Source: JAJDFU01 sp964641965 (GTDB lineage: Bacteria; Bacteroidota; Bacteroidia; Chitinophagales; Saprospiraceae). Taken from it: DNA of 64,000 nt. Location: assembly GCA_964641965.1 (NCBI GenBank), contig CAZXLD010000004.1, forward strand, positions 62,001-126,000. The letters run 5' to 3'. Made by a program: the position numbers and the translations under genes. The notes beneath the pieces are model-generated. The model made no database searches. It was not told where the DNA came from and saw nothing but the letters and a program-made list of their open reading frames with translations. Of the stretch, positions 27,965 to 36,940 are shown one piece after another. Numbering within the stretch: position 1 is the stretch's first letter; every line of letters begins with the position of its first letter.

Positions 27965-28366
27965 ATGTCAGGCCGCCCTTCCAAGATCAAATTGTATGAT
28001 GCCATGGGGGAAATGCTCTATGCGGTTGCGCTGGCTGATGGCATTGTGCAGCCGGATGAAACACGCAAACTGGCCGAAATTCTAAATGCGCATCCCTGGG
28101 CCAACGCCATTCAATGGTCGTTCAATTACGAAATGGACCGTCATCCTCAGATTGAAGAAACCTTTCGGAAAGCGATGCTGGTTTTTCAGGGATACGGGCC
28201 AAGCCCGGAATATGCATTCTTGATCGATGCCCTGAACCAGTTGGCTCAAGCAAGCGATGGGGTAAGCCCGGAAGAGCAACGACTGATCGACCAGTTTCAC
28301 AATCAACTACTTGATCATTTCCAGGCCTTATCCCTGGAAGATTTAAAAGAGGAACCCGAACATTAG
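27965..28366 (+). CDS. TerB-like protein
   Basis: A 133-residue helical cytosolic protein. The opening YDAMGEMLYAVALADGIVQPDE, in which acidic residues follow a hydrophobic helix, and the second block FLIDALNQLAQASDGVSPEEQRLI, repeat the TerB-family metal-binding pattern (helix, then A-D-G-x-x-x-x-E). TerB-like domains occur widely, including outside tellurite resistance; there are no other ter genes here. It follows the helicase by 65 bases and may be cotranscribed. Exact role unknown. Confidence 0.78.
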   Translation: MSGRPSKIKLYDAMGEMLYAVALADGIVQPDETRKLAEILNAHPWANAIQWSFNYEMDRHPQIEETFRKAMLVFQGYGPSPEYAFLIDALNQLAQASDGVSPEEQRLIDQFHNQLLDHFQALSLEDLKEEPEH

Positions 28367-28439
28367 CAACTCGATTTTAGGCTCTTTCTGACCTGGGTGG
28401 AGCTAATTTATCTCCTTACTTTGAGGGCAAATTGTTCAC

Positions 28440-28856
28440 ATGACACCTTTTCATCTTGCCTTTCCAGTACTCGACCTGGATGCTACACGTGAATTTTATG
28501 AATCCCTGCTGGGCTGTGAAGTAGGCCGTTCTGCAGAAAGATGGATCGATTTTAATTTCTTCGGGCACCAAATTTCGGCTCACCTGGTTGACCAACCGGT
28601 TACCAATGCACCAACCAATACAGTTGATGGGAAACAAGTTCCCGTTCAACACTTTGGCGCAATTCTGGATATGGATGCCTGGAAATCCTTATCCGAACGA
28701 TTAAAGGAGCGAGATACTGTTTTTATCATTGAACCGTACATCCGCTTTGCCGGCGAACCTGGTGAACAAGCTACTATGTTTTTCCTTGACCCAAGTGGCA
28801 ATGCCCTCGAATTCAAAGCTTTTGGGAGTCAGGAACGCATTTTTGAAACAACCTGA
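28440..28856 (+). CDS. VOC/glyoxalase-fold protein
   Basis: A 138-residue single VOC module-pair. The first motif FHLAFPVLDLDATREFYESLLG gives the N-terminal metal His, the middle LQ-type loop carries HFGAILDM with another His, and the C-terminus TMFFLDPSGNALEFKAF supplies the metal Glu. Members are dioxygenases, isomerases, glyoxalases or fosfomycin-type transferases; nothing in the sequence picks one. It starts 73 bases after the TerB-like gene and is followed 14 bases later by the acetyltransferase gene, so the two are likely cotranscribed. Confidence 0.88.
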   Translation: MTPFHLAFPVLDLDATREFYESLLGCEVGRSAERWIDFNFFGHQISAHLVDQPVTNAPTNTVDGKQVPVQHFGAILDMDAWKSLSERLKERDTVFIIEPYIRFAGEPGEQATMFFLDPSGNALEFKAFGSQERIFETT

Positions 28857-28870
28857 GCACCCCTATCAAC

Positions 28871-29515
28871 ATGGGCAATGAATATCCGGTTTCCATTTCA
28901 GATCCGCACCGGCAGAAGCATATCGACTTTTTTCGATCCATGCAAAGCCCACATTATTTGCTGACTGCCCATGAGAATATAACTGCGCTAGCTGATTTCG
29001 TTAAGTCTAAACAATTGCCATTCACCCCGGTGATCGTTTGGATACTATCCAAGATCGCACACGACATACCTGAATTCAAATGGCGATTTCGCAAGAACGA
29101 AATCATAGAGCATGAGTTGCTGCGACCTTCCTTTACCGTGCTGACATCGGCTTCTGAGGTATTCAGTTTTTGTACTGTCCCGTTTCATCAAGATTTCTCG
29201 GTGTTTGTATTGAGGGCACAAGCGGAAATTCGGGCTATGCAGGATAACCCTTCTTTTGAAGATGAGCCTGGGAAAGACGATTACCTATTTATGTCCAGTA
29301 TTCCCTGGGTTTCCTTCACCAACATACAGCATCCCATGCATTACCCGTCGGATAGCGTACCTCGTATTGCCTGGGGTAAATTCTATCAAGAAGGGGATCA
29401 AGTGCGTCTGCCTGTGTCCGTTCAGGCCCACCATGCCTTGGTAGATGGCATTCATATGGGCCGTTTCTTTGAGCAGTTTCGAATACGGGCTGCCCAACCA
29501 GATGCTTGGCTTTAG
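28871..29515 (+). CDS. Chloramphenicol O-acetyltransferase-like protein (type A fold)
   Basis: A 214-residue protein of the classical CAT family. The active-site motif is VQAHHALVDGIHMG near residue 185 (HHxxxDG, the second His as the general base); SSIPWVSFTNIQHP near residue 140 matches the family core. The family acetylates chloramphenicol with acetyl-CoA as a trimer, but chromosomal homologs often act on other, unknown acceptors. It overlaps no mobile element, its neighbours are housekeeping-like, and its base use looks native, so it is probably not an acquired resistance gene. Confidence 0.85.
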   Translation: MGNEYPVSISDPHRQKHIDFFRSMQSPHYLLTAHENITALADFVKSKQLPFTPVIVWILSKIAHDIPEFKWRFRKNEIIEHELLRPSFTVLTSASEVFSFCTVPFHQDFSVFVLRAQAEIRAMQDNPSFEDEPGKDDYLFMSSIPWVSFTNIQHPMHYPSDSVPRIAWGKFYQEGDQVRLPVSVQAHHALVDGIHMGRFFEQFRIRAAQPDAWL

Positions 29516-29733
29516 GAAAGTACACTGCCGAGTACAGCCCGGCTAAATAAGAGGCCGTCAAAGTTCGGCCAAAGGCAGGGAAACGCGTGTTCCACTTTTA
29601 TAATCAGTGAGTCGACATAAGGTCAAAAAAGCAATGCTAAAAATTCTGCTAATTCTGGTAATCAGTCCTTGGTTTGTCGAATGAGATGGTTTTACCTTTA
29701 ACGCAAGCCATAACTCAAATCAAGCCCTGAACC

Positions 29734-30066
29734 ATGCTAGAAAAAGAATATTTGAAACCTGAAAACCGCTGCAAGGTCACCTTTTCCTTGCCGCTCGAAG
29801 CCTGTGCTCATGCCCAAACCGTCCAAGTATTAGGAGACTTTAATAATTGGGATAAGGAATCGGGTTTTATGGAGCGTACTACAAACGGATTCCAATCTAC
29901 CCTTGACCTGGAGGCAGACCGCAGGTATGAATTTCGCTACCTCATCGATGGTGAAATTTGGGAAAATGATTGGAATGCAGATGCCTACGTACCTTCTCCC
30001 TTTGGGGTAGATAATTCGGTAGTCATTGTACAGCCTATTGACCAGTTAAACCGAATGGGAGCCTAA
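29734..30066 (+). CDS. Stand-alone CBM48/isoamylase-N-like protein
   Basis: A 110-residue cytosolic protein made of a single glycogen-binding-type module: TVQVLGDFNNWDKESGFMER and RYEFRYLIDGEIWENDWNAD are the typical WNxW-like signature and carbohydrate-facing Trp strand of CBM48/AMPK-beta. It has no catalytic domain. It lies 169 bases upstream of glgB on the same strand, so a role in positioning glycogen metabolism is likely, though not shown. Confidence 0.85.
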   Translation: MLEKEYLKPENRCKVTFSLPLEACAHAQTVQVLGDFNNWDKESGFMERTTNGFQSTLDLEADRRYEFRYLIDGEIWENDWNADAYVPSPFGVDNSVVIVQPIDQLNRMGA

Positions 30067-30188
30067 TCCGATTGAGGTCGAGCTATCTCACTCGCCAGGC
30101 AACAGCAGATTGAATTCCAGAGTTGACTCTTTAGAGCGCTGACCGTTCATTCCTTTTTTTTAACCTTGAGGTAATCCATTAGCCTAGA

Positions 30189-30219
30189 TTTGTCAATATG
30201 CTATTGGAAGTGTACTTTG
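30189..30219 (+). promoter_or_regulatory. Candidate promoter of glgB
   Basis: TTTG at 30189-30192 and GTACTTTG at 30212-30219 are separated by 19 bases, the spacing of Bacteroidota promoters; the -7 box differs from TAnnTTTG at its first two positions. The leader to the first ATG would be only about 10 bases. Confidence 0.3.
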
Positions 30220-30235
30220 GACACCATACCTAATA

Positions 30236-32146
30236 ATGATGAATACGGTCACTCCTTATTCCCTGTTCAGCGACTTTGACATCTACCTTTTTAAGTCTGG
30301 AAAGCATTATCGGCTTTTCGAAAAAATGGGCAGCCATGAGATTGAAATCGATGGCCGCATCGGTACCTATTTCTCTGTTTGGGCTCCAAATGCAGATGCA
30401 GTTTCCGTTATTGGTAATTTTAATTATTGGACGCCCAACGCCCATCCCCTAAGCCCTCGATGGGACGAGTCCGGCATTTGGGAAGGGTGGATTCCCGGTA
30501 TTCAAAACGGGGAGGTTTACAAGTACCACATCCGTTCCAAATCAGGAGAAGAACTGGAAAAAGGAGATCCCTTTGCCCTTTTATGGGAGATGCCGCCCCG
30601 GACAGCCTCTGTAGTCTGGAATACCTATTTCGAGTGGAATGACCGTGAGTGGATGGACTACCGAAGGGAAAATGCGGGGCTAAACAAACCCTACTCGGTC
30701 TATGAAATCCATCTGGCATCCTGGAGAAAACGCAATGGAGGTACGGAATCCTTAAGTTATCGGGAGCTGGCAGACGAATTGGTTCCGTATGTACAAGATA
30801 TGGGGTTCACGCATGTCGAACTCATGCCGGTAATGGAACACCCCTTCTTCCCGTCCTGGGGCTATCAGATCACGGGTTATTTCGCTCCCACTAGCCGCCT
30901 TGGGGGGCCACAGGATTTTATGCATCTCGTAGAACGTTTTCACCAGGCGGGTATCGGAATACTACTCGATTGGGTGCCCTCTCATTTTCCAAATGACAGC
31001 CATGGTTTGGCGCGATTTGACGGGACCTATCTGTATGAGCACGCTGATCCCAGAAAAGGCTTTCATCCGGATTGGAAGAGCGCCATTTTCAATTATGGCC
31101 GTAATGAGGTCCGCTCCTTTTTGATCAGTAATGCCATGTTCTGGCTGGAGCGATATCATATTGACGGCTTACGAGTAGATGCGGTTGCCTCAATGCTCTA
31201 CCTGGATTATTCTAGGGAGGAAGGCGAATGGATCCCCAATGAATTCGGGGGCAATGAAAACCTGGAAGCGATCTCTTTTCTTAGGGAATTCAATGAAACC
31301 GTTTATCGGGATTTTCCAGACGCCATAACCATTGCAGAAGAAAGCACAGCCTGGGGTGGCGTATCCCGTCCTACCTACCAAGGCGGACTGGGGTTTGGTC
31401 AAAAATGGATGATGGGATGGATGCATGATACATTGAATTACTTCAGTCAGGATCCCGTTCACCGCAAGTATCATCACAATGAAATAACGTTCAGCCTGGT
31501 CTATGCCTTCACCGAAAACTTCATGCTCCCGTTGAGCCACGATGAAGTTGTTCATGGAAAAGGATCCTTGATCCAACGCATGCCCGGCGATGAATGGCAA
31601 CGGTTTGCCAACCTTCGGCTCATGTTCAGCTATATGTTTGCCCACCCGGGGACCAAACTCCTATTCATGGGGGATGAATTTGGTCAAACAAGTGAATGGA
31701 GCCTTGAAAACGGACTGGAATGGTGGTTAACAGAGCATAAGTTCCATTATGGGGTTCAAAACCTGCTGAGAGATCTCAATCAGCTCTATAGAAATAAAAA
31801 AGCGCTGTATGAGCAGCAATTTGAACACTGGGGTTTTGAATGGATCGAAATAGGGGATTATGAAAATAGCGTGGTTAGTTTTGTCCGTCGGGGGAAAGCT
31901 CCAGAAGACATGCTCATTATAGTCTGTAATTTCACTCCTGTTGTGCGTTATGGCTATCGAATCGGAGTTCCTGAAGGGGGTACCTACCGTGAGGTATTCA
32001 ATTCCGACTCCGACAATTATGGCGGGACCGGCCAGCATCATCAAGGGGATCGCCAAACGTTTGAAGGGGAATGGCACGGTCGTCCTCAACATCTCTCGCT
32101 ACAACTCCCCCCGCTGGGAGCTCTCATCCTGGAGCGCATCGAATGA
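30236..32146 (+). CDS. glgB: 1,4-alpha-glucan branching enzyme (GH13)
   Basis: A 636-residue enzyme that makes alpha-1,6 branches in glycogen. The CBM48 domain occupies residues 20-120 (VWAPNADAVSVIGNFNYW), followed by the GH13 barrel: DWVPSHFPND (region I), GLRVDAVASMLYLDYSRE (region II with the nucleophile Asp), IAEESTAWG (region III with the acid Glu) and PLSHDEVVHGKGS (region IV), then an all-beta C-terminal domain. Start ATG 30236 is followed directly by a second ATG; either can serve. The CBM48-like gene lies upstream; malQ is 17 kb away. No glgA/glgC in the window. Confidence 0.96.
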   Translation: MMNTVTPYSLFSDFDIYLFKSGKHYRLFEKMGSHEIEIDGRIGTYFSVWAPNADAVSVIGNFNYWTPNAHPLSPRWDESGIWEGWIPGIQNGEVYKYHIRSKSGEELEKGDPFALLWEMPPRTASVVWNTYFEWNDREWMDYRRENAGLNKPYSVYEIHLASWRKRNGGTESLSYRELADELVPYVQDMGFTHVELMPVMEHPFFPSWGYQITGYFAPTSRLGGPQDFMHLVERFHQAGIGILLDWVPSHFPNDSHGLARFDGTYLYEHADPRKGFHPDWKSAIFNYGRNEVRSFLISNAMFWLERYHIDGLRVDAVASMLYLDYSREEGEWIPNEFGGNENLEAISFLREFNETVYRDFPDAITIAEESTAWGGVSRPTYQGGLGFGQKWMMGWMHDTLNYFSQDPVHRKYHHNEITFSLVYAFTENFMLPLSHDEVVHGKGSLIQRMPGDEWQRFANLRLMFSYMFAHPGTKLLFMGDEFGQTSEWSLENGLEWWLTEHKFHYGVQNLLRDLNQLYRNKKALYEQQFEHWGFEWIEIGDYENSVVSFVRRGKAPEDMLIIVCNFTPVVRYGYRIGVPEGGTYREVFNSDSDNYGGTGQHHQGDRQTFEGEWHGRPQHLSLQLPPLGALILERIE

Positions 32147-32263
32147 TGTAAAACGAGTATTTTTCGGACTACATAGGAAAGTTGGCTCAATTGGGCGAAT
32201 TATTGCAGTAAAAGGTGGTTAGGCATTACATTTTACCTTATTATAAAGGAAAAATTTATCTAC

Positions 32264-32647
32264 ATGGAACCCTTAGATTCTCCCAATGTCGAACACGAAA
32301 ACGTCGAATTATCCCAGGATGATAAAAGTATGGGTATGGTAGCTCATTTGAGCGCCTTATCCGGCTATATCATTCCCTTTGGAAATATTTTAGGCCCCCT
32401 CCTGATTTATCTGACTCAAAAGGACAAGTCTGAATTCATTGCTTATCATGCAAAGGAATCGCTCAATTTCCAGATCACAGTCACGCTAGCGATGCTCGTT
32501 TCAGGTGTACTTACTTTTGTCTTGATCGGTATTCCTCTTTTGATTGCTGTTGCAATCGGAAGTCTGGTGCTTACTATTATTGCAGGCATTCGGGCCAATG
32601 AAGGCAAGTGGTATCAGTATCCCTGGAAGTTGACCTTCATCCAATAA
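32264..32647 (+). CDS. DUF4870 membrane protein
   Basis: A 127-residue protein with an acidic N-terminus, then three membrane helices (about 30-50, 68-90, 92-112). The sequence DKSMGMVAHLSALSGYIIPFGNILGPLLIYLTQKDKSEFIAYHAKESLNFQ carries the family pattern with a central basic/acidic loop (HAKESLNFQ). These proteins are small integral membrane proteins of unknown function. The gene is convergent with the VWA gene through a strong hairpin. Confidence 0.85.
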   Translation: MEPLDSPNVEHENVELSQDDKSMGMVAHLSALSGYIIPFGNILGPLLIYLTQKDKSEFIAYHAKESLNFQITVTLAMLVSGVLTFVLIGIPLLIAVAIGSLVLTIIAGIRANEGKWYQYPWKLTFIQ

Positions 32648-32683
32648 CGATTCGATAGGTTGAAACGACAGCCTACAGTATAG

Positions 32684-32725
32684 GGCAGCCAAATCATTGA
32701 TTTTTCAACCCGTGGTTTGGCTGCC
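32684..32725. terminator. Bidirectional hairpin between DUF4870 and VWA genes
   Basis: GGCAGCCAAA (32684-32693) pairs exactly with TTTGGCTGCC (32716-32725). It serves two convergent genes; a TTCCTTTC tail follows on the plus strand. Confidence 0.65.
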
Positions 32726-32763
32726 ATTCCTTTCAAGAGTTCATAGTACATCAAATAGGAGGC

Positions 32764-34665
32764 CTATTCCTTCTCCGCTATTTTTGGATCAGCCAGACTC
32801 TGCACGGTTTCGATCATTCGAACACATTCAGCCCGATAGCCATGCTCATCCTCCCCTCTCGAACTTTTAGCCAACTTTAAGATGGAAGCGTAGGTGGCTT
32901 CGCTCTTATAGTCAGAGTCACGCAACAGCATACCAAATCCAGTTACGGCTGCCGACCAACGAAAGTTCTCGGTACTATTCTCCCAATCCTGCCCTGCATC
33001 TTTGATCACTTCCTCCAATAATTTACTTTCACTGCCTTGAGGCTGCTTATACCGCAATTTTATGGTGGCCACTTCTCCGGTTTTTTTGGTGTTCCGATCT
33101 ACTTTTGGCTGCTGGTACTTCAAAGGGTCAACTGCAGCTAAATAGGTACTTTCCACCCCGGCCGGAATAAGTTCGTAGATAGCTGTTACCGTATGGCCAC
33201 TTCCCAATTCACCAGCATCCTTTTTGTCGTCATTAAAATCTTCCTTATTAAGTAGCCGATTCTCGTATCCAATTAATCGGTACCCGGCTACTTCTGCAGG
33301 GTTGAATTCAATCTGTAGCTTCACATCCTTAGCAATGGTAAACACCGTGCCACCAAATTCCTCTACCAATACCTTTTTAGCTTCTTGTATATCATCGATG
33401 TAGGCATGGTTTCCGTTACCCTTGTCCGCCAATTGCTGCATTTTATTGTCCTTATAATTGCCCATACCAAAACCCAATACAGTCAGAAAGACGCCGGATT
33501 CCCGTTCTTGTTCTATGAGCCGTACCAGATCTGCGTCACTACTGGTACCCACATTAAAGTCACCATCAGTAGCCAGGACAACCCGGTTATTGCCATTTTC
33601 GGCAAAATTTTCTTTTGCCAACTGATAGGCTAGGCGGATACCCGCTGCACCGGCTGTTGAGCCTCCGGATTCCAATTGGTCAATAGCATCTTTTATAGCC
33701 CTTTTGTTATCGCCTGAGGTAGGTTTTAAAACCACACCTGCAGCTCCTGCATATACTACAATGGCTACCTTATCTTCTTTGCGGAGTTGATCGGTCAGCA
33801 GCTTAAATGCACTTTTCAACAGAGGAAGCTTGTTGGGAGCACTCATACTACCGGAAACATCAATTAAAAACACCAGATTGCTTGGTGGCAACTCATCCAT
33901 AGGAATGTGCTTCCCTTGCAACCCGATGTGCAGAAGGCGATGATCCGGTTCCCAAGGGCAGGACGCAATTTCAGTGGTTACGGTGAATGGATCCGCCCCC
34001 ACAGGTTCAGGATAGTCATAATTGAAATAATTCACCATTTCTTCAATCCGAACTGCATCTTTAGGCGGCATTTGTCCATTCCGCAAAAACCGACGGAGAT
34101 TGGAATAACTGGCAGCGTCCACATCAATGCTAAAGGTAGATAGCGGTTCATCTGCCGGACGATGGAATCGGTTTTCCTGGATCAAGGCGTAATCTTCCGT
34201 ATTGTGCGGCGTACCCGGATCGTAATACCCACCCTGCGAAGATGGAGCCGGCGCTCCCATAGTCTGATAGGCGGCCTGGTCCATAGCAGAGCGTATCCGT
34301 TTTGCCTTTCGCAAGCCCGAAGCTCTGCCCGTTATAACCACTTCTTCAAGTTCTAATTCAGCAGGCGACAGTTCGACAAGGAGCTCCTTTTCCACACATG
34401 CCTTTTTGATGGTAACTGTTTCGAAACCGGCATACGAAATCTCCAGCGTTTGACATTTAGCTTTAGTAGTGATTTCAAATTCTCCATTCAAGTCAGTTAC
34501 TGTACCCTCTTTAGTCCCTTTCACCAGGACCGAAGCTCCAATCATGGGAGTGCCGTCAATCGAACTTATTACTTTTCCGGAAATCACATGCTCGCTGGCA
34601 GGCCCTGCATGAGCCGCAAATAAACCTACCCATAGCGCAGCGATAACAAAGAAGATCTTTTTCAT
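32764..34665 (-). CDS. Secreted VWA/DUF3520 protein with carboxypeptidase-like N-terminal domain
   Basis: A 633-residue exported protein. After a signal peptide (to residue 20, AAHA) comes a carboxypeptidase-D-like regulatory domain (residues 25-110, VISGKVISSIDGTPMIGASVLVKG), then a VWA N-terminal region with HRPADEPLSTFSIDVDAASYSNLRRFL, the VWA domain (about 265-440) with the MIDAS LIDVSGSM and the T in VLATDGDFN, and a C-terminal DUF3520 (about 445-620). E. coli YfbK is the closest family model; function unknown. It is divergent from the ECF sigma factor with only 85 bases between the starts, so regulation by that sigma is plausible. Confidence 0.9.
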   Translation of the reverse strand: MKKIFFVIAALWVGLFAAHAGPASEHVISGKVISSIDGTPMIGASVLVKGTKEGTVTDLNGEFEITTKAKCQTLEISYAGFETVTIKKACVEKELLVELSPAELELEEVVITGRASGLRKAKRIRSAMDQAAYQTMGAPAPSSQGGYYDPGTPHNTEDYALIQENRFHRPADEPLSTFSIDVDAASYSNLRRFLRNGQMPPKDAVRIEEMVNYFNYDYPEPVGADPFTVTTEIASCPWEPDHRLLHIGLQGKHIPMDELPPSNLVFLIDVSGSMSAPNKLPLLKSAFKLLTDQLRKEDKVAIVVYAGAAGVVLKPTSGDNKRAIKDAIDQLESGGSTAGAAGIRLAYQLAKENFAENGNNRVVLATDGDFNVGTSSDADLVRLIEQERESGVFLTVLGFGMGNYKDNKMQQLADKGNGNHAYIDDIQEAKKVLVEEFGGTVFTIAKDVKLQIEFNPAEVAGYRLIGYENRLLNKEDFNDDKKDAGELGSGHTVTAIYELIPAGVESTYLAAVDPLKYQQPKVDRNTKKTGEVATIKLRYKQPQGSESKLLEEVIKDAGQDWENSTENFRWSAAVTGFGMLLRDSDYKSEATYASILKLAKSSRGEDEHGYRAECVRMIETVQSLADPKIAEKE

Positions 34666-34750
34666 GATTTGGCGTTTTTGTTTGTAGGATGCCCCATGCC
34701 ATAGGATTACACAAGCTCAGTCCAACTTTTTTCATCATCTTTAAATTGAG

Positions 34751-35374
34751 ATGTTTCGCTTCCTTTCAAATAAACAAGCTAAGAGCCTATCCGAGCAGGA
34801 GCTGATCCAACGATTCCAGGATTCGGGAGATCCGGGCTGGTTGGGGCAGCTGTATGCACCTTACATCGACCTGGTGTATGGTTTGTGCCTAAAGTATTTG
34901 AAACAGGAGCAGGATGCCGAAGACGCCGTTATGGCCATTTTCGAACAGCTTGTGAAAAAACTACCTGATCAGGAGGTGCGAGATTTCAGGCCCTGGCTGT
35001 ACGTACTGGCGAAAAACCATTGTTTGATGGAGCTTCGGCGAAACGGGCGGAAGGTTACTCAAGAAAAAGAGGCAGAATTTATGTATTTCCAGGATCTGCA
35101 GCATCCGAAAAGAGAGGCTTTGGAAAAGGAACTGCAACTGCAATCAATGGAGGATTGTATGCAAAAGCTTCCCAAAAACCAACAAACTTGCATTCAATTA
35201 TTCTACCTGGAACAATGGACCTACAAGGAAATTGCTAGTAAGAAGGAGATACCGCTTGGACAGGTAAGGTCGTATATCCAAAATGGAAGGCGAAACCTTC
35301 GCCTGTGTATGGAAAAGAAAAACCAGGATCCGGATCAATTGCCGAATCCCATCAAATCATCTAATGTGAAGTAA
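34751..35374 (+). CDS. ECF RNA polymerase sigma factor
   Basis: A 207-residue sigma-70 family member with sigma region 2 (YIDLVYGLCLKYLKQEQDAEDAVMAIFEQLVKK, residues 35-70) and region 4 (LFYLEQWTYKEIASKKEIPLGQVRSYIQNGRRNL, residues 150-188). It has neither the region 1 nor region 3 of housekeeping sigma factors. The next gene begins 15 bases after its stop and encodes an anti-sigma-like membrane protein, a typical ECF pair. The divergent VWA gene and the downstream receptor are candidate targets. Confidence 0.92.
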   Translation: MFRFLSNKQAKSLSEQELIQRFQDSGDPGWLGQLYAPYIDLVYGLCLKYLKQEQDAEDAVMAIFEQLVKKLPDQEVRDFRPWLYVLAKNHCLMELRRNGRKVTQEKEAEFMYFQDLQHPKREALEKELQLQSMEDCMQKLPKNQQTCIQLFYLEQWTYKEIASKKEIPLGQVRSYIQNGRRNLRLCMEKKNQDPDQLPNPIKSSNVK

Positions 35375-35389
35375 AAGAAGTGTATTAAG

Positions 35390-36685
35390 TTGTCAAAGGA
35401 ACAGGACATATTATTACGTAAATGGATACAAGGTGAAATTACAGCCGCCGAGGAAAGCCGCTTGTTCCAAATGGCGGAAAAAGACCCGTTCCTGGCCGAT
35501 GCCTTAGCTGGATTCCAGGCTAAACCGGAAGCGATTCAGGCAAAACGAATCGACCAACTCCGAAAGGAGCTACCGAAGCCAAAGAGATCAAACTCAGCTA
35601 AAATAATCCCTTTGGCCTTGCGAGCCGCGGCTGCGGTCCTTGTTGTGGGACTCGTCACAGCCTCCATCTGGTATTGGAATCAACCGCCTGAAGTAGAACT
35701 CGCACAAGCACCGGCTCCAGCCCAACCAATAGAAGAAATGAATACCCCGGATTTCCTGAAGGATCAGTCTACTACAGCGGAACCTCTCCCTGATTTAGGT
35801 GGCCCTAAAACTATGGCACAAGCAAATCCCCCCGAAGTCGATCAGGAGTCCCTTATTGTCCAGGAAGCCCCCCCACCTCCAGTACTGGCAGAGAATGAAA
35901 AACCCAAACCCATGCCACCGGTTTCGTATGATCCATTACCAGAAAACATGGAGGAAGAGTCAAAAGATGCTGAAGCTGATAAATTGCGAAAGGAGTCAGC
36001 TAGTGTGGTGGCCCAAGAAGCCAGCCCACGACAGGGTAGAATATCTCCTTCAACAGATCAGCCTGGTGGTCCAACGAATGAAGATCGATCTACTTCGATA
36101 ACAGGAAAGGTGGTAGACCCGGAAGGAAATGCTCTGATCGGCGCTAATGTGGTCCTTTTCGGCCAGGATTCCCTGAGCGCCATCACTGACCTTAAAGGAA
36201 AATTTTTGTTGAACGTACCAGACACCCTTGAAGTATCCGAATTGCTAGTACAGTATCTAGGCTACCAAAGTCTAATCGTTCGTCCAAATGCCAAAAAAGA
36301 ATTGACCATCCAATTAGAACCAAGTGGAACTGAATTGAGTGAAGTAGTGATAAGTGGATATAGTAGAGCCAGGAAAAAGGACCGATTGAAATCCAGTGCT
36401 CCACAGCCTAAAGGCGGCTTTGACCGGCTGGAAAAGTACCTCCGCAAAAACCTGATTTATCCGACAGAGGCCTTACAAAGCGGCATTCAAGGTGAAGTTC
36501 TGCTTGAATTTGCGCTAGACGATCGCGGTAGGCCTACTGATATCATCGTTCTTGAAGGTCTTGGCTATGGCTGCGACGAAGAAGCGATTCGGTTATTGGA
36601 AAATGGCCCGCGCTGGATTGAGAACAAGCATTTAACTTCTAGGCGATTGACCTATTCTGTTCCTTTCAGAATCCAGAAGGACTAA
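35390..36685 (+). CDS. Anti-sigma-like N-terminus fused to carboxypeptidase-like and TonB C-terminal domains
   Basis: A 431-residue membrane protein starting at TTG 35390. Domains in order: a short cytosolic helical region like an anti-sigma factor (residues 1-75, RKWIQGEITAAEESRLFQMAEK), one membrane helix (about 78-98), a Pro/Glu-rich periplasmic stretch (100-240), a carboxypeptidase-like regulatory domain (about 225-310, GKVVDPEGNALIGANVVLFG) and a TonB C-terminal domain (about 345-430, FDRLEKYLRKNLIYPTEALQSG). It would reach from the sigma factor to the outer membrane. Beside the sigma gene, this suggests signalling from a receptor. The anti-sigma part is inferred from size, position and the membrane helix. 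Confidence 0.82.
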   Translation: MSKEQDILLRKWIQGEITAAEESRLFQMAEKDPFLADALAGFQAKPEAIQAKRIDQLRKELPKPKRSNSAKIIPLALRAAAAVLVVGLVTASIWYWNQPPEVELAQAPAPAQPIEEMNTPDFLKDQSTTAEPLPDLGGPKTMAQANPPEVDQESLIVQEAPPPPVLAENEKPKPMPPVSYDPLPENMEEESKDAEADKLRKESASVVAQEASPRQGRISPSTDQPGGPTNEDRSTSITGKVVDPEGNALIGANVVLFGQDSLSAITDLKGKFLLNVPDTLEVSELLVQYLGYQSLIVRPNAKKELTIQLEPSGTELSEVVISGYSRARKKDRLKSSAPQPKGGFDRLEKYLRKNLIYPTEALQSGIQGEVLLEFALDDRGRPTDIIVLEGLGYGCDEEAIRLLENGPRWIENKHLTSRRLTYSVPFRIQKD

Positions 36686-36940
36686 AGTCCAGCCACAACG
36701 CTATTTGTACTCTTTTTTTGGGATTAGAATTCAACTTTTGTCGCTTAAATGCACTACAAGTCGGCCTAAGCTACAATGCGCTACTTAGTTCCCAGTTACT
36801 CCCAGATTTAGCTTTTCCTTAACATCAATTAAGCCTTATTTAGTAAACAAGACGGAAACGTATTTGTCATACCCTCGTAATTTCGCGGCCGATAAGAAAC
36901 CACATTACCACTCACTACAGTTTTCAACCGACGGTAAAAA

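Noticed and set aside
28871..29515. CAT-like gene as an acquired resistance island
   Set aside because: No transposase, integron site or composition shift around it; it sits in an ordinary gene row.
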